From NCBI GenBank assembly GCA_002914805.1, contig JXTB01000048.1, positions 891,341 through 955,340 on the forward strand: DNA of 64,000 nucleotides, read 5' to 3'. The position numbers and the translations under genes were made by a program. A model generated the notes under the pieces. That model did no database searches. It was given only the letters and a program-made list of their open reading frames with translations, and was not told the DNA's origin. Shown piece by piece: positions 12,714-26,977 of the stretch. Within the stretch, counting starts at the first letter, position 1. The number at the start of each line of letters is the position of its first letter. Origin of the DNA: Parasponia andersonii (Eukaryota; Streptophyta; Magnoliopsida; Rosales; Cannabaceae).

Positions 12714-12902
12714 TTATTCGTACGCAGTTTCTACCGTATTTTTGCCTTTGAAATCGACTGAGATTTGCTTGGGAATAGTGGGCTTCAGCATTGGAGTCTT
12801 TGCTGGATACTTAAATAGGGATTTCGTCTTTTTTTTTGCCGACGACGTGCCTACAATTTTTGAAGAGGACTTTTTAGCTTTAGTTCGATGGATCTTCACC
12901 AT
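12714..12902 (-). other. Lysine-rich 62-codon open frame, doubtful gene or gene remnant
   Basis: The minus strand has an ATG in a favourable context (ATCAACAATGG) followed by 62 codons rich in Lys, Ser and Thr (MVKIHRTKAKKSSSK at the start) and a stop. I do not recognise it. The composition is more protein-like than the surrounding frames, and the basic start resembles the first exon of a nuclear or retroelement-associated protein. The frame on the opposite strand is also open, though, and the DNA downstream on the minus strand is the 22 bp array, so no continuation is visible. It could be a truncated gene, an isolated first exon or chance. Confidence 0.2.
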
Positions 12903-13269
12903 TGTTGATTTTTTTGGGTTTATTGGAGAAAAGAGAAAAGTTTATTGACAAAAGTGGTGTGAGATTTTAAAGTTTAAATTAAAATGGTTTTTGGATGGGT
13001 TTTGAACTCGATTTTATGAGTTTTTTTTTTTTCGATTTCAGATAGAAAATGGAGAGAGAAAAGAAAGAAAATGGTAAAACAGAAAGAAAAATGAGAGAAA
13101 ATGGATGCTTGATAATTTTACGGGAAGTGTCCGAGGCACATAAAATCTGAGTGGAGTCATGTTAGAAAATGGCTGGGTTAAGGGTATCACCGTATTTCAT
13201 ATCACGTGGTCCGATGTTTCAGTCCCAAAAAAACTTATTTGAAAAATGTAGCCTTAAAACAGGCATTTT

Positions 13270-14912
<1,643 letters not shown>

Positions 14913-15796
14913 ATATTATTACCAGAAACTAGTTAGTTACCTCCAATTTTGTTAAGGATTTTCTTTTTCGTCAGGTTGTTGTGTTTTATCCAATGACTTC
15001 GGATCCGTAATATCTCAAAGTGAACAGCCACCATGTTTTTTTTTGGTTTCTGAGTGTAGAATTTCTTATTTGACTTGCATACACTTTGTTCACTTTTGTT
15101 TTTGGTGTGAGTTAAGTGCGTTGGCTATTGGCTATACCTGTGGCCGAGAGCCAGTGCTAGGCTCTTCCAGTTTGGTTGTGTTGAATTCATCATTGATGCT
15201 CTTCCTATGCCAAGGAAATCTCGAAATTTTTAACCTGGTGCTGCTTCTCAACATTTGATTTGATCAACCTTTTAATTTTATCATCTTCAAGAATTTATTA
15301 TGCCAGCACTTGTTAAGTTACAACGGTATTCCAAAAAGAAAACAGGAATTTTAAGTGATGAAACTCTGAAATCTTAAAGCATTGCCGTTGTATGCCATAG
15401 GTTGACAGATACAGGGATCATCTCTTATTTAGTGTCAAATTAATTTATAGCCGATAGCATAATTTAGCGGAGTACAAGAATCGTCTTTCAATGCTTTGCC
15501 TTTTCACGGCACCAAGCACATGTTAAATTCGTGTAGCATTATACCGGAAGTAATGAAGAACGGTTTGTAATTTCTGAGTTTGTAATTTTTAGATTACTAT
15601 TAATTTATTACGAATTACAGTAAAGAGTCAAAGTAAGAGTAATGTGCTAAATTTAGGGTTTTGTTATTCTGTTATTTTTGGACAAATATAGAAACGTCAA
15701 CTCCAAACAAATGACCTTATTGGATCTTAATCATTAAATTTTACTTAAATTATTAAAAAGTTCCATTTTAATCCTTCTTGTTATAGAATTTGTTTT

Positions 15797-16155
15797 AGGG
15801 CAAACTACAAAAAACACCTTAAGCTGTGAGTATTTTGTAATTTAAACTATGAAATTTAGACTCTAAAATAATATATTGAGATTTTGAATTTGTAAAAATT
15901 GATATATTGCACTAATTTTTTTGACTATTTTTACTAATAAAAAGACAATAATATTTTTTATTAAAACTAATTAGTCCATGTTATTCTCCTAAATTTTGAT
16001 GGTATTATTACTTTTTACTTACTAAAGTTATTTAAAAAATCAATCAAATACATCTATTTTCAGAAATTCTTAATTTTAGAATATTATTTTGTAAAATCTA
16101 AACTTTATAGTTTAAATTGCAGAAATTTAAATTTCGGAGTATTTTTTTCTTCTTA
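15797..16155. mobile_element. MITE-like long-inverted-repeat element, copy 2
   Basis: The left arm (TTTAAACTATGAAATTTAGA from 15841, then ACTCTAAAATAATATATTGA) is matched by the complement of the right arm, which ends with TTTAGAATATTATTTTGTAA and AACTTTATAGTTTAAATTGC near 16077-16124. The arms are about 100 bases each, imperfect, and enclose a short middle. The family is shared with the element at about 2197-2496. There is no coding capacity, and the ends are approximate. Confidence 0.55.
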
Positions 16156-16261
16156 GTTTAATCTTCGTTTCATTAATAAAAAGAGTACACGAGACATTCC
16201 TTTTTTGTACTCATTGCTAATGTAGAAACTATTATAAGGTTTTTATTTATTTATCGTAGGA

Positions 16262-16400
16262 ATTATTTATTTTATATTTTTTAATTAGTTTCTATCGTTC
16301 TATTGGGTATTTTAATTAAACTAGGATTCTATGTCCTAGGCATATTAGAATACCCAATAAGATAATAGAACACTAATTAAAAAAATATAAAATAAATAAT
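16262..16400. repeat. 139 bp near-perfect foldback (hairpin) element
   Basis: The left arm starts ATTATTTATTTTATATTTTT at 16262 and the right arm ends AAATATAAAATAAATAAT at 16400. Read inward, the arms stay complementary through AATTAGT, TTCTAT and ATTGGGTATT, down to a central CTAGGATTCTATGTCCTAG that is itself palindromic. Nearly the whole 139 bases can form one stem with few mismatches. There is no coding capacity. It may be a small foldback transposon or a hairpin-RNA source; the sequence cannot tell which. Confidence 0.7.
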
Positions 16401-17048
16401 CTGAAAATTAATGAATATAAATCCTTAAAACTTTCTAATACATCTTACCTCAATTTTATGTGCAGTAGACCAATATTATAAAAGATCAGAATATAAAAAC
16501 AATTAAATAAAAACTAACTGTGTATCAGATAAAAATACATATTAAAACTGGTTAATATATGATATTTCATTAAAATCAATAATGCATAGGCCAAATGCCT
16601 CTTTTTTTTTTTTTAAATATAAAAAAATGAATATAATAAATAACGAGAATAACTAAAATGAAATATTTTTAATAATTTAAGAACTAATACAATGAAATTT
16701 AAAATCTAAAAACTAACATAAGATTTTTCCCACACCACAAGGACCAATATAGATACATCTCGTTTTTCTCTTAAAAATTAGAGGGAGTATATAACATAAG
16801 GAACTGAAATGATACATTTTAATAATTTAAGAATCAATATGATGAAATTTTAAGTTTAGAAACTAAAATGCGACTTTCGTTTTATAATTCAAAGATCAAT
16901 AAATATTTATCCAATTTGTTTTTCTCACAAATAGTACGATAAGCATTTTGAGTCTAGAGCCTCTTCTCTGCATGGAATATAGCATGACAGTAGGATTCTA
17001 CTTCCTTGAAGGATAATATTACAAATTAAAATGTGAAGGAAAAAGCGG

Positions 17049-17058
17049 AAAAACAAAA
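17049..17058 (-). terminator. RNA polymerase III terminator of the tRNA gene
   Basis: On the minus strand the tRNA 3' end is followed within about 10 bases by TTTTGTTTTT, the T-tract that ends Pol III transcription. Confidence 0.75.
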
Positions 17059-17065
17059 GCTAACC

Positions 17066-17147
17066 CGTCGACAGCAGGGATCGAACCTGCGCGGGCGAAG
17101 CCCAACAGATTTCAAGTCTGTCTCCTTAACCACTCGGACATATCGAC
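17066..17147 (-). tRNA. tRNA-Ser (anticodon TGA)
   Basis: On the minus strand the sequence folds as an 82-base class II tRNA. The acceptor arm GTCGATA pairs with TGTCGAC plus discriminator G. The D-arm region is TGTCCGAGTGGTTAAGGAG, the anticodon stem is CAGA/TCTG around CTTGAAA (anticodon TGA, reading UCA), there is a long variable arm (TTGGGCTTCGCCCGC), and the T-arm is GCAGGTTCGAACCCTGC. The long variable arm is the serine identity feature. There is no intron. CCA is not encoded, as expected for a nuclear gene. It is flanked downstream by a T-tract terminator. Confidence 0.95.
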
Positions 17148-18657
17148 CTCCCGTCACATTTCAGCCAAAAAAACATTAATATCAACAAGTTTGTTTGTTT
17201 GTTTCTTTGTTTGTTTGTTTGTTTTTTTTTAATTAATTAATTAATTAGTTAGTTTTATTTTTTTAAACTAACACGTACTTGCATGAGCACCAAATGAAAA
17301 AAATCGTATCACAAATTTTATATAGTAAAAAAACCACTAATGCATTAGAAATTTTTGTCTCTCTTAGTAGACTATAGTAGGCCCCTAAATGATCGGTTTG
17401 CCTTCATGATAGTACTTTCCTTTCCATAAAAGATATCACATATATTGAGGAGTAAAGTAAGAAATTGGAAGCAAAGCCAAAAGGAGAGCTACATAATAAT
17501 ATCATTCTTCTCATGCGGCTTTGTTAAGCATCCTATGCATCTCCCACTAATTTGTGTTAGGCCTCCTAAACTTGCATTTCAAGCTTTGACTCATAATACT
17601 CATCTGTTTCCCCTTTTTTTGGCAGGTCCCCCGAAGTACAACTAAAATATATAGATATATTTTTCCTATACACACACACACATATTCTCTTATAAGGCTT
17701 ATCAATAGTAACTTTGAATAGCGTAAAAACCATACGAAAGGTTTTATAAAAAGGGAAAATAATAAATAGGGAACATGCAATATAAGCTTTTGGATGTAGT
17801 CCCTATGGACAAAAATAAGGACTTGCTCCGTTGCATAAACAGAATTAAGAATTTCACACAATAGAATGTTTAAGTATGATATTACATTATTATGCTCAAT
17901 ATTTATGTATAAAACTAACTTATGTGTAGAATTACATCCCACACGTACGCAATTGGCTACCCACTATAGCCCCCATATATATATATTTGATGGATATAGC
18001 CCCGATATTATATATATACCCAAATATATAACTTAGAAGTTATTCTCCTAAATTATACTTATTTTTTTTTAAAATTAAAAACAAGAGAACGTTAACGGCT
18101 AGTACGTTCCACACTCTACAACGTGTTATATTCCTACAGAGTAATAAAAATAATATAAGACATGGGTGGTGTTCTTAGTCTTCAACCAAAAGTTGGCCAT
18201 CGTATTCAGGAGCTACTTTTTCAACAACTACTAACACTAGCTAGTATAGTATAAGCACTACTGGTTGTTTAGTATGGTTTAAGCTACTACTTATCATTCA
18301 TCATACATCATTACCGTAATTGTTGCCACTTAAAAGTCCTACCCTGCCTTCATCATCGTCATCACCATCTCCATCCACTGTACCTTACACTAACGTACTT
18401 TTCTTTTCTTTTCTTAATTGTCTTTCCTTTACGTCTTGAAATATATGCAGAAAGAAAAGCACTTTTACTCATTGCACTTTCATCAAATTCTCACTCCCAC
18501 CCTAAGAAACAATAATTTCTCCTCAAACTCAGTTCCCTTTTCTCCTGTTTATCCACCCTCATACCGTTAAAGATCCATTTTTGTTTATTGGGTTTGTCTT
18601 TTCGGTCTCGCTGGTTCTAGAGGACTATACTACATTTTCACAACTTCTGATACTTCC
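17148..18657. other. Intergenic DNA and probable promoter of the receptor kinase
   Basis: No supported gene. It holds a TTTG repeat followed by an AATT repeat (about 17191-17245), a CA/TA-rich stretch near 17670, and AT-rich DNA. A pyrimidine-rich region with CACTTTCATC/CTCC motifs (about 18340-18650) is a likely 5' leader for the gene starting at 18658. The 131-codon minus-strand frame at 17547-17942 has no recognisable domain. Confidence 0.5.
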
Positions 18658-21600
18658 ATGGACCGGAGGAGTTTGTGGTTGTTTTTATTTTTGTTTTCTG
18701 GCTTTTGGGTAGTTTCTTTCTCTGATCATGATGGTATGCAAATGTTTTCATTTTTTGGGTTTGTTTTTTTTTTTTTTTTTTGGGAAATTTAAGTCCTTTT
18801 TGTGATTGAAACTAAGCCCAACAATGTTAGTACTTGATTAGCTATATGTTGATTAATCATGGGATTTTCATTGGTTTTTCCCAGGTTTCTTGAGCTTAAC
18901 TTGTGGTGGAACTACAAATTTTACTGATACATCTGGTGTGTCATGGATCCCAGATAGTGAATATATAAGTTCAGGCAACATATCTACTATTACTTACACA
19001 GACAACAACTCCTCATCAACTGTCTCAGCTCGGTATTTCCCATTTTCCCGAGGTCGAAAATGTTATAGAATACCAGTAAAGAATGAATCTTCTTTGGTTC
19101 TTGTTCGAGCTCAGTTTGTGTATAAAAACTATGATGGGCTTGGGAAACCCCCAGCTTTCTCTGTGTCCCTTGGAACATCCATTGTTGGCTCAGTAGACCT
19201 TGCTAAAAATGATCCATTGGTAGAAGAATTTGTGTGGCCAGTTAGTAAAGACACACTGTCGTTTTGTTTGCTTGGGGTTCGACGAAAAGGCTCTCCTGTT
19301 ATTTCCTCACTCGAAGTTCGGCCACTTCCTCAAGGAGCTTACACAAGTGGAATGGAAGACTTCCCAAATAATTCTCTTAGGAAGAATCATCGAATCAACT
19401 GTGGTTACACAAATGGGTCTCTTCGGTAAGAACTTTGAGCCTCTTTTACATACTGAATTCTACGGTTTATGGCAGTTTGCTCAAATTTGATTTGTCTTGA
19501 AACAGGTATCCTTTGGACCCCTATGATCGAATATGGGATTCTGATCAGAGCTTTACCCCATTTCATGTTTCTACTGGGCTTAAGATTCAAGTTAGTTTCA
19601 ATGGGTCTGCCAGTATTATGGAGAGTCCCCCAGCTGCCATTCTTCAGACTGCCAGAGTCTTGGCACGAAGAGAGGTTTTGACATATAACTTGCCCCTTGA
19701 TTCACTCGGCGACTATTACATAATCCTCTATTTTGCTGGAATTCTTCCAGTTTTCCCTTCTTTTGATGTGATGATCAATGGGGAGGTCGTACAGTCGAAC
19801 TATACTATAAAAACTTCAGAAGTTAGTGCTTTATATTTTACTCGAGAAGGAGTAAAGAGCTTGAATATCACACTTAAGAGCGGTAGCTTCTATCCTCAAG
19901 TCAATGGAATTGAAGTATACGGGATTATTGATATTCATCCAGAAGCTTCGTCAACCACAGGTAACGGTAAACAGTTAATCTGCATACTTGATGAGGCCAA
20001 TCACATATTCGGTACTAAATTAATTTACTTGATCATCTTTCAGTTTCAGCTCTTCAGGTTATTCAGCAATCTACTGGTTTAGACCTGGGTTGGGAAGATG
20101 ATCCATGTTCTCCTTCATCATGGGATCATATTGGATGTGAAGGAAGCCTTGTCACATCATTGTAGCTCCCCTAAATTCGTTTGTCTTTCGATTGTCTCCT
20201 TCTTTTCTATCGTGGCTTTTGATATGTTTCTTTTTTCCTCTGTTAGGGAGCTTCCAAACATCAATCTGAGGTCAATTAGTCCAACTTTTGGTGACTTACT
20301 GGATCTTAAAACACTGTATAAACTCTCTTTCACCATTCCTCTGTGTTGATAGCAAGACTTCAATTTCTCATACTCTGCTCCTTATATCGATATATGCTGA
20401 TTTTGATATCAGGGATTTGCACAACACGTCACTTACTGGTGAAATTCAGAATTTGGGTAGCTTGCAACGTCTTGAGAAATTGTAATACCACATGATTCAC
20501 AACACCAATTTTTTCTCTCTGAAAAACCTTGACAATTATTGAATCAAGCATTGTTTGCAGGAATATGAGTTTTAATCGGCTAACGTCCTTTGGTTCGGAT
20601 TTGGAGAACTTAGTTAGCCTTCAAATTTTGTAAGTTTCATTTCTATACTTGTCAAGAGAAACCTTTACTCTGCCATTTTGTATCCTTGCAATAATGTCAA
20701 TATATTGCATTCTATATTTTCTTTTCCTTTTCTTATGCAGGGACTTGCAACACAACAAATTACAAGGGACAGTTCCAGACGGCTTGGGAGAATTAGAGGA
20801 CCTTCACTTACTGTATGCAACTTTAGAATTGTTGGAATACAAAATCTTCTCTTCTGATTTCAGTCAATCATGTTCATAGTTTCCTGGTATTCCCAACTTT
20901 ACATTTTTCAGGAATCTGGAAAATAACAGCCTTCAAGGTGCCCTTCCACCATCTTTGAACAGAGAAAGTTTGGAAGTTAGGTATAGAGTTTGTCTCATAT
21001 CTGTCATCTATATACATGAAGCTATTTAATTTTAGAATTCTGATGTGCCAATTCCATGCAGAACATCTGGAAATCTCTGCCTTTCATTCTCCGCAATGTC
21101 ATGCAACGATGCGTCGTCCAATCCGTCTTCAATTGAGACACCCCAAGTGACCATCTTTTCCAAAAAGCAGCACACTTCTTCTGGATATGACCATCTAGCC
21201 ATTATACTTGCCGTGACCGGGGGAGCCTTACTTGCTCTTCTGTGTCTCTCCCTTGCAATATTTTTGTACGTGAGGAAAAAGAGAAGTGCTGATGAAGTCG
21301 CATATACACAAAGTAGGCGGAACTATGCAAAGCCTTTTTTCATTGGAAGTTTAGTACTTCGTTTCTTGCTTTTTTGTATCATTCTTTTTGCCATTTCAGG
21401 GGTGGCAGTGGATATTCGAAACTGGAATTCAGCAAAAGTTTTCACTCACAAAGAAATCAAAGCAGCAACCAACAATTTCAAGGAGGTGATTGGCCGTGGT
21501 AGCTTTGGATCTGTTTACTTTGGAAAGCTACAAGATGGAAAGCTTGTGGCTGTGAAAGTTCGGTTTGACAAAAGCCAACTTGGAGCTGATTCTTTTGTCA

Positions 21601-22941
21601 ATGAGGTTCTCTATCTAAACTCCGTAGGACTTTATTTTTTCGCCTCCAATACTTTATTCGTAATAAACACACAATTTCTTGCACGAAGTGAGACTTACTT
21701 TTCGATATCATGGAATGTCCAGGTGTGTCTCTTGTCACAAATCCGCCATCAAAATCTTGTGTCTCTTGAAGGATTTTGCTATGAATCGAAGCAGCAAATA
21801 CTTGTTTATGAGTATCTACCTGGTGGATCATTGGCTGACCATCTTTATGGTATGTTAACCAGTATGGATCCGTGGAAAAGGTTTCGTTGATCCAGTTTTA
21901 AATTAGCTGCAGCATTTCCTTTAACACAACTGACGTTCATTTTGATCAGGTCCAAATAGTAGAAAAATTTCACTGAGCTGGGTTCGCAGACTGAAAATTG
22001 CGGTTGATGCTGCAAAAGGTTTCTTCCGTTTTCTTCCTCTAATGTCTGAGAGAAAATCCCACTTAAAAAAATGAAAGGAAAAAAGTCTGCTTTCTGATGA
22101 ATACTATCCGTAAGATCAAGGCTCAAGTTGAAAACCTCATTTGTTTTGTAGGACTGGACTATCTGCACAATGGGAGCGAACCAAGAATTATACACCGAGA
22201 TGTAAAGTGCAGTAACATCCTTTTGGACGTGGAGATGAATGCTAAGGTTTGTGATTTTGGCCTCTCCAAGCAAGTGACTCAGGCCGACGCAACTCATGTG
22301 ACCACTGTCGTCAAGGGCACTGCTGGCTATCTTGATCCTGAGTAAGATTCTGTTGTCCCGTTCCTGACTTCTGAGACTAATTCCTCAAACATGCTAAGAT
22401 CACCTCTAGAGGGAGTCTTCAAAGGGTTTGGACATGACTTTATAATTAGGAAAACCAGTGAATGACATATCATTTCTCTTTACACAGATACTACTCCACC
22501 CAACAGCTAACAGAGAAAAGTGATGTATACAGCTTTGGAGTGGTTCTTCTAGAGCTTATTTGTGGGAGAGAACCACTGACTCACTCCGGAACTCCTGATT
22601 CATTCAATTTGGTTTTATGGGTATATAATAAAATCAAACTCACATTCTACCATCTGTTGTCCTTCTTCAAATTAATATTGCTCTGTCCTCTTTTAACATT
22701 TGAAGAGGTTTTGGATTAAAAACTGCAGGCCAAACCATACTTACAGGCCGGTGCATTCGAGATTGTGGACGATAGCTTGAAGGGAACTTTTGACATTGTA
22801 AGCATGAGAAAGGCAGCTTTGGTTGCTGTGAGGTCTGTGGAGAGAGATGCATCACAGAGGCCAACCATTGCGCAAGTGTTGGCTGAGCTCAAAGAAGCTT
22901 ACAGTATTCAACTGGCGTATCTGGCATCCCGTGACATGTGA
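18658..22941 (+). CDS. Malectin-like LRR receptor-like Ser/Thr kinase (At5g48740-like)
   Basis: Plasma-membrane receptor kinase of 908 residues in sixteen exons: 18658-18733, 18885-19425, 19506-19960, 20044-20161, 20247-20315, 20413-20481, 20561-20629, 20741-20812, 20912-20980, 21062-21312, 21400-21605, 21723-21849, 21950-22018, 22152-22341, 22488-22620 and 22729-22941. A signal peptide ([17 protein letters not shown]) is followed by a malectin-like domain (about 27-370), the WEDDPC linker, and five LRR exons of mostly 69 bases ([26 protein letters not shown]). A membrane span lies at about 558-583. The kinase has GRGSFGSV (about 628), VAVK lysine about 649, HRDVKCSN (about 745), DFG (about 765) and [11 protein letters not shown], so it should be active and of RD type. 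The order matches Arabidopsis At5g48740, a known LRR-RLK of similar length; its ligand is not known to me. Confidence 0.93.
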
Positions 22942-23828
22942 GTTTCACTGTCCAGTTGGAGATTTTTGGCGGCATCTGAGTGACATTTACCTTACAACTT
23001 CCTCAACTGCTTGAAAAGAGAGCTGGTCTTGCAGAGCTAAGATATAGTAGTATGTTTCTTTTCATTTTATTAAGTTATATATACACACAAGAGAACTAAG
23101 CAGCAGTTAATCTATAAGGACTTTAAACTTAAATTTCCGTGACTTCTGCTTTCTGAGTTTCATTAAGTTAGGTTAGTTATAAGTTTACGGCATAATCTAT
23201 CTACCTGTATTTATTCTGTTTATAAGGAGCCGTAAGAGTCCTACATTCCGTAATACACTTTTGGAATGCGCTTTATCAGAGGGCTTGCAATAATCTATAG
23301 TAAAAGTATGGACAAAATGGGAGAGAAACGATAGGCAAAAAACAACAATGCTTCGTTATATTTCAGGTCTAATTACAATCTTATAGGCTGAACAGTCACA
23401 ACACAAAGACCAATCTCAGCCAAAAAATAGCAACAGAAATAAATTGAAATAAATAAGGAGATAACTTCCTAAAATATCTCAGGAATCAAATCTGAAAATA
23501 TTTTGGCTATCTAACTAAGGAAACAAATAATAACAAGATATCCTAAAATACTCAACAAAAAGTATTCTTTTGTGTGGTCGTGAAAATGTAACATCACAGA
23601 GTGAAAATGTGTGTTGGCTTTGCCGCCAAAAAAAAAAAAAATGCAAAGTCAAACCAACTTTCGTTTGCCAAGTAAGAAAGCAATTATAACTAAAGTGAAT
23701 GGTTATTCAACAAGTGATTGCCATTACCATCCAAAGAATTAGCTCATGGTTTATTATCTTTATATTCTACTGTATGATGTCTTTGATTTATAAGCGAGGA
23801 ACTTCAAAATTTGTGTAAGAGATTCTGG
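22942..23828. other. Intergenic DNA between convergent genes
   Basis: Contains the 3' UTRs of the receptor kinase (plus strand) and of the DedA-like gene (minus strand). I see no further gene. There is an A-run at 23627-23641. Confidence 0.6.
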
Positions 23829-26800
23829 CTAGCTAGAGTACCGGCGTTGCAAGAAAAGGAACAATGCCGTTGAAGCAGCCACTGCATATGGAAAAATAGT
23901 CCAAATTCCCTGTGTGATGACACAAATCAGCTCCACATAATCGAAACTTTTAATTGCATGATTTAAGATATAACACATTATTTGCATACCACAACTGTTG
24001 CGACGGTGGCAAGGGCAAACAATGGCCGCTCTCTCATCAAGAATCCTATCCCCAACTGTGCTCAGAAAGAGGAGAAAAGAATGTTACTTAGTTCTCTATT
24101 CATGACAAGAGAAAATGTAGAAAATAGATCAAGGGACAAATTGCCTCCTTGATTTCTCACTAATCCTTTCGGTTGTGGAATTCTCTCCTTAAAGGGGTAT
24201 AAAATGTTGGGATTTCCACAGATACTCTATTCTCCAAGTATGGGATTTACTAATGGTCTTAAACGTATTATAGCCGTGTGCTTGACTTAACTTAATGCAG
24301 CAAGTAATTAACCATTCAGATACTAGTATACCATAACTCAACAAAATTTCATGAATGCAAGCTGATGCAGAGGGAATTTGAACAGAGCCTGACTGACCTG
24401 AATTGGAAGAGTGACTAAACCACCACAACAAACTCCGGCAAAGAAACACTCAGCAGAGATTCCCTGCACTCAGATTTACGCACACGGGCATGAGCATAAA
24501 TATCAGACCAGATGTAAGGGGACAACAGCTTGCCTCTCTTTTCTTTTTTCAGTTGATCTATTATTGTTGGCATAAACTACGTAAAAAAAAAATCTACCAA
24601 TCCCGAATAGTAATTTAGTCATTAATCACTAACCGATGCCCCTGCCAAAAAAGCTGTTGGATTTCTCACTCCAAGCGAAAATCGTTCAACTGTAGACCAA
24701 ATAATAATGCAAGAAGATGTTACAATATCCTTATAGACTAGAAAATAGATTGGTGTTTACCAAACATGCCTAAATTATTTCCTTCTTGTTTTTTTTTTTT
24801 TCCATGAACTTTGACAACTGAAGACAAAATTTCAATCATAAAAGGATACAAAGGTCTTAGCTCTCACCGAAACCAATGAGATTGCCATATTTTTGAACTG
24901 CACGACTTATGCTCAAAGCTTTCTCTTTGCCAATCCCTAACTGCAGTCATCGTCAAAATTTATAATAATAAAAGGAAAAAAGAAAGGAAACACAAAGGTC
25001 ACTGGTATGAACTGCATAGAAAAACTCCACTCATGCGTACAAAAAGCTGCAGGCTCAAAATATATTTATGCTGAAAGTAGCTTTTCCATAATAAGTGTAT
25101 TAGAACTTAGAACCAACAAGAACTAACCTTTGAACAAACATCATCAGATGCCCCAGATTGCTTGAAAAGCTTTCCGAAATAAAATGGTATTAAGTCGCTA
25201 ATGCATACTCCCCTAATATGAATAAAGTGTCAGATTGCCCTTTTAACATAAGAAGGTTGGGAAAAAATGCAATCGTGTAAAACATAATTGCCATGAAGCT
25301 ATTTTGATAAGCTTCATGAAACATATTTAACTTAAAATCGCCAAGCTAATTGCACGTAGGAAGAAAGGACTAACCAGTACACCCACAAAATTGTCGATGT
25401 TATGTATCCAGCATTCCTAGAGAAAGATTCAGCAAGAGAGCGCCATGTCCCATCCAAAGAGAGCATCCTTGCTAGAGATACGCCAACCTAAATCGTTTGC
25501 TATAAACTTAAATTCAGGCATACAATGGAGCCATGAAACACACAAATTTTACTAAAACTAACAAGACAATTTCTCGAGCTTGTGAAACAGAAGTAACAGA
25601 ACAGAGGACAGACCCAGATATTTAAAGCTTCTTCACTAATGAAAAGACCACAGCCAGCGGCCATAAGCAGCCAAAAGTAAATCCACCTACAATGCAGTAC
25701 ATTCTTATTTGCACACTTCAGAAGCATGAAACTAAAACCCGGGTTTCTCCTAAATTAAGCTTATAAACTGAGATACATACCCTGGAGCATATTCTGGCAC
25801 AACTATTCTGTAACCAAAAGCTTTAAAAGTGAAACCAACAGGTGGTGCAGGCATTGCTGAAGAGGATGAACCTTCAGGAAGAAACTGCCGTCCAAGGGAC
25901 GATCCAAGAACAGGCCGCCTCACCCCAATAGAGATGAGCGTGATTGTTGTAGCTATGCCCAGGGCAATAGCAATTTTAGCCAGAAATGAAAATTCAAAAT
26001 CAGTACTAGTATCTTTCTCATCTCCAAGCACCTCTTTAGAAATTATGTCTTGTATGTCTGCAATGTCTTTAGATAGTGGAGCCTCAGATTTGTCTGCATC
26101 CTCCTGTTGTTGACTTCTTATCCTGTATCTCAAAATGAGAGTTGTATCAACACTATGGAGTTATGTAACAAATGCACAGCTGATTGATTGTTAAATATCA
26201 GCAATGAAAAAAAAAGAAAAACCAGAAATTCGAAGTTTTCCTTACATGACTCAAACTAAGTTCTGCTCACATTATTATTATTATTATTATTATTATTTTG
26301 AATTAACACTAATTTCTGCTCACATTAAATGATCACAAATAGAGAGCTAACTAAAAGAGCAGGGCTAAACGGCACCAATGTGCTAACTAATAGAGATGAA
26401 ACGCCGACGTACAATAAGGTGTGAAACTCACTTCTATTAATGTGTAGAGTCTGGTGCTCTGTAGCATTTTCTAAACTAAAATAGAGCTAATTGTAGACAA
26501 AGTCAGAAAATCAATTAATGAAGTTAACAAATTTAGAGATGAGGCACAACAGAATCAGACAACTGACATAAGTGTTTTAATTGATGAAACTCATTACGAG
26601 TGATTATATAATGTCCTAATCTCCTTCGCGTATAAATTTATCTTATTTGTTGTGAGCAACCCTGATGAAAACAAATGATAATGACAAAGACCTACCTTAG
26701 ACCATGCAAGATTTTTACTGCTCCTATTCCTCAGTTTTCTCGGTAAACAAACACCAAAGTTAAGGACTAGCAAATGAATAATGAAATGAAGTTACCTGAA

Positions 26801-26977
26801 AGTTTGGGGCCTAGACGACTGAAAAGTTAGCTTATATCTATTCTCTGCCATAAACAATCTACGTCCAACATGGTAGCAGCTTGAATGAGTCACGGGTGGT
26901 CGTTTGGACGAGTTGGGTATATCCATCGGTCGAAATAGCGCTGGCCCATGTGTCAAAACCGCCATTAATGGAGACAT
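23829..26977 (-). CDS. DedA/SNARE-associated-like membrane protein, probably plastid
   Basis: A 378-residue protein from ten exons in transcript order: 26796-26977, 25781-26122, 25614-25686, 25375-25487, 25128-25212, 24868-24940, 24634-24689, 24398-24463, 23990-24055 and 23829-23909. All junctions are GT-AG and keep frame. The first 60-70 residues are rich in Ser, Arg and Pro with few acidic residues, as in a chloroplast transit peptide. A hydrophobic span (LAKIAIALGIATTITLISIGV), another (WIYFWLLMAAGCGLFI), then KYGNLIGFVERFSLGVRNP, TAFLAGASGISAECFFAG and GGLVTLPIQLGIGF resemble the DedA (SNARE-associated Golgi, PF09335) core with its RF-x-x-x-x-R and AG motifs. That family is thought to act in membrane lipid or ion homeostasis. 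The family assignment is by eye and the plastid location is inference. Confidence 0.8.
26272..26296. repeat. TTA/ATT microsatellite in intron 1 of the DedA-like gene
   Basis: About eight uninterrupted ATT units lie inside the first intron (26123-26795) of the minus-strand gene. It is a simple repeat of no evident function. Confidence 0.85.

Larger units (their letters stand above)
14913..17065. other. Intergenic DNA between RPL13A and the tRNA gene
   Basis: The first few hundred bases should hold the RPL13A 3' UTR. After that I see only AT-rich DNA containing two foldback elements listed separately (about 15797-16155 and 16262-16400). The open frame at 15043-15258 has no family motifs and I do not count it as a gene. 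Confidence 0.6.

Noticed and set aside
17547-17942. 131-codon minus-strand open frame
   Set aside because: It is rich in Leu, Ile, Tyr and Phe from AT-rich DNA, shows no domain, signal or splice context, and overlaps TA/CA repeats and a probable promoter.
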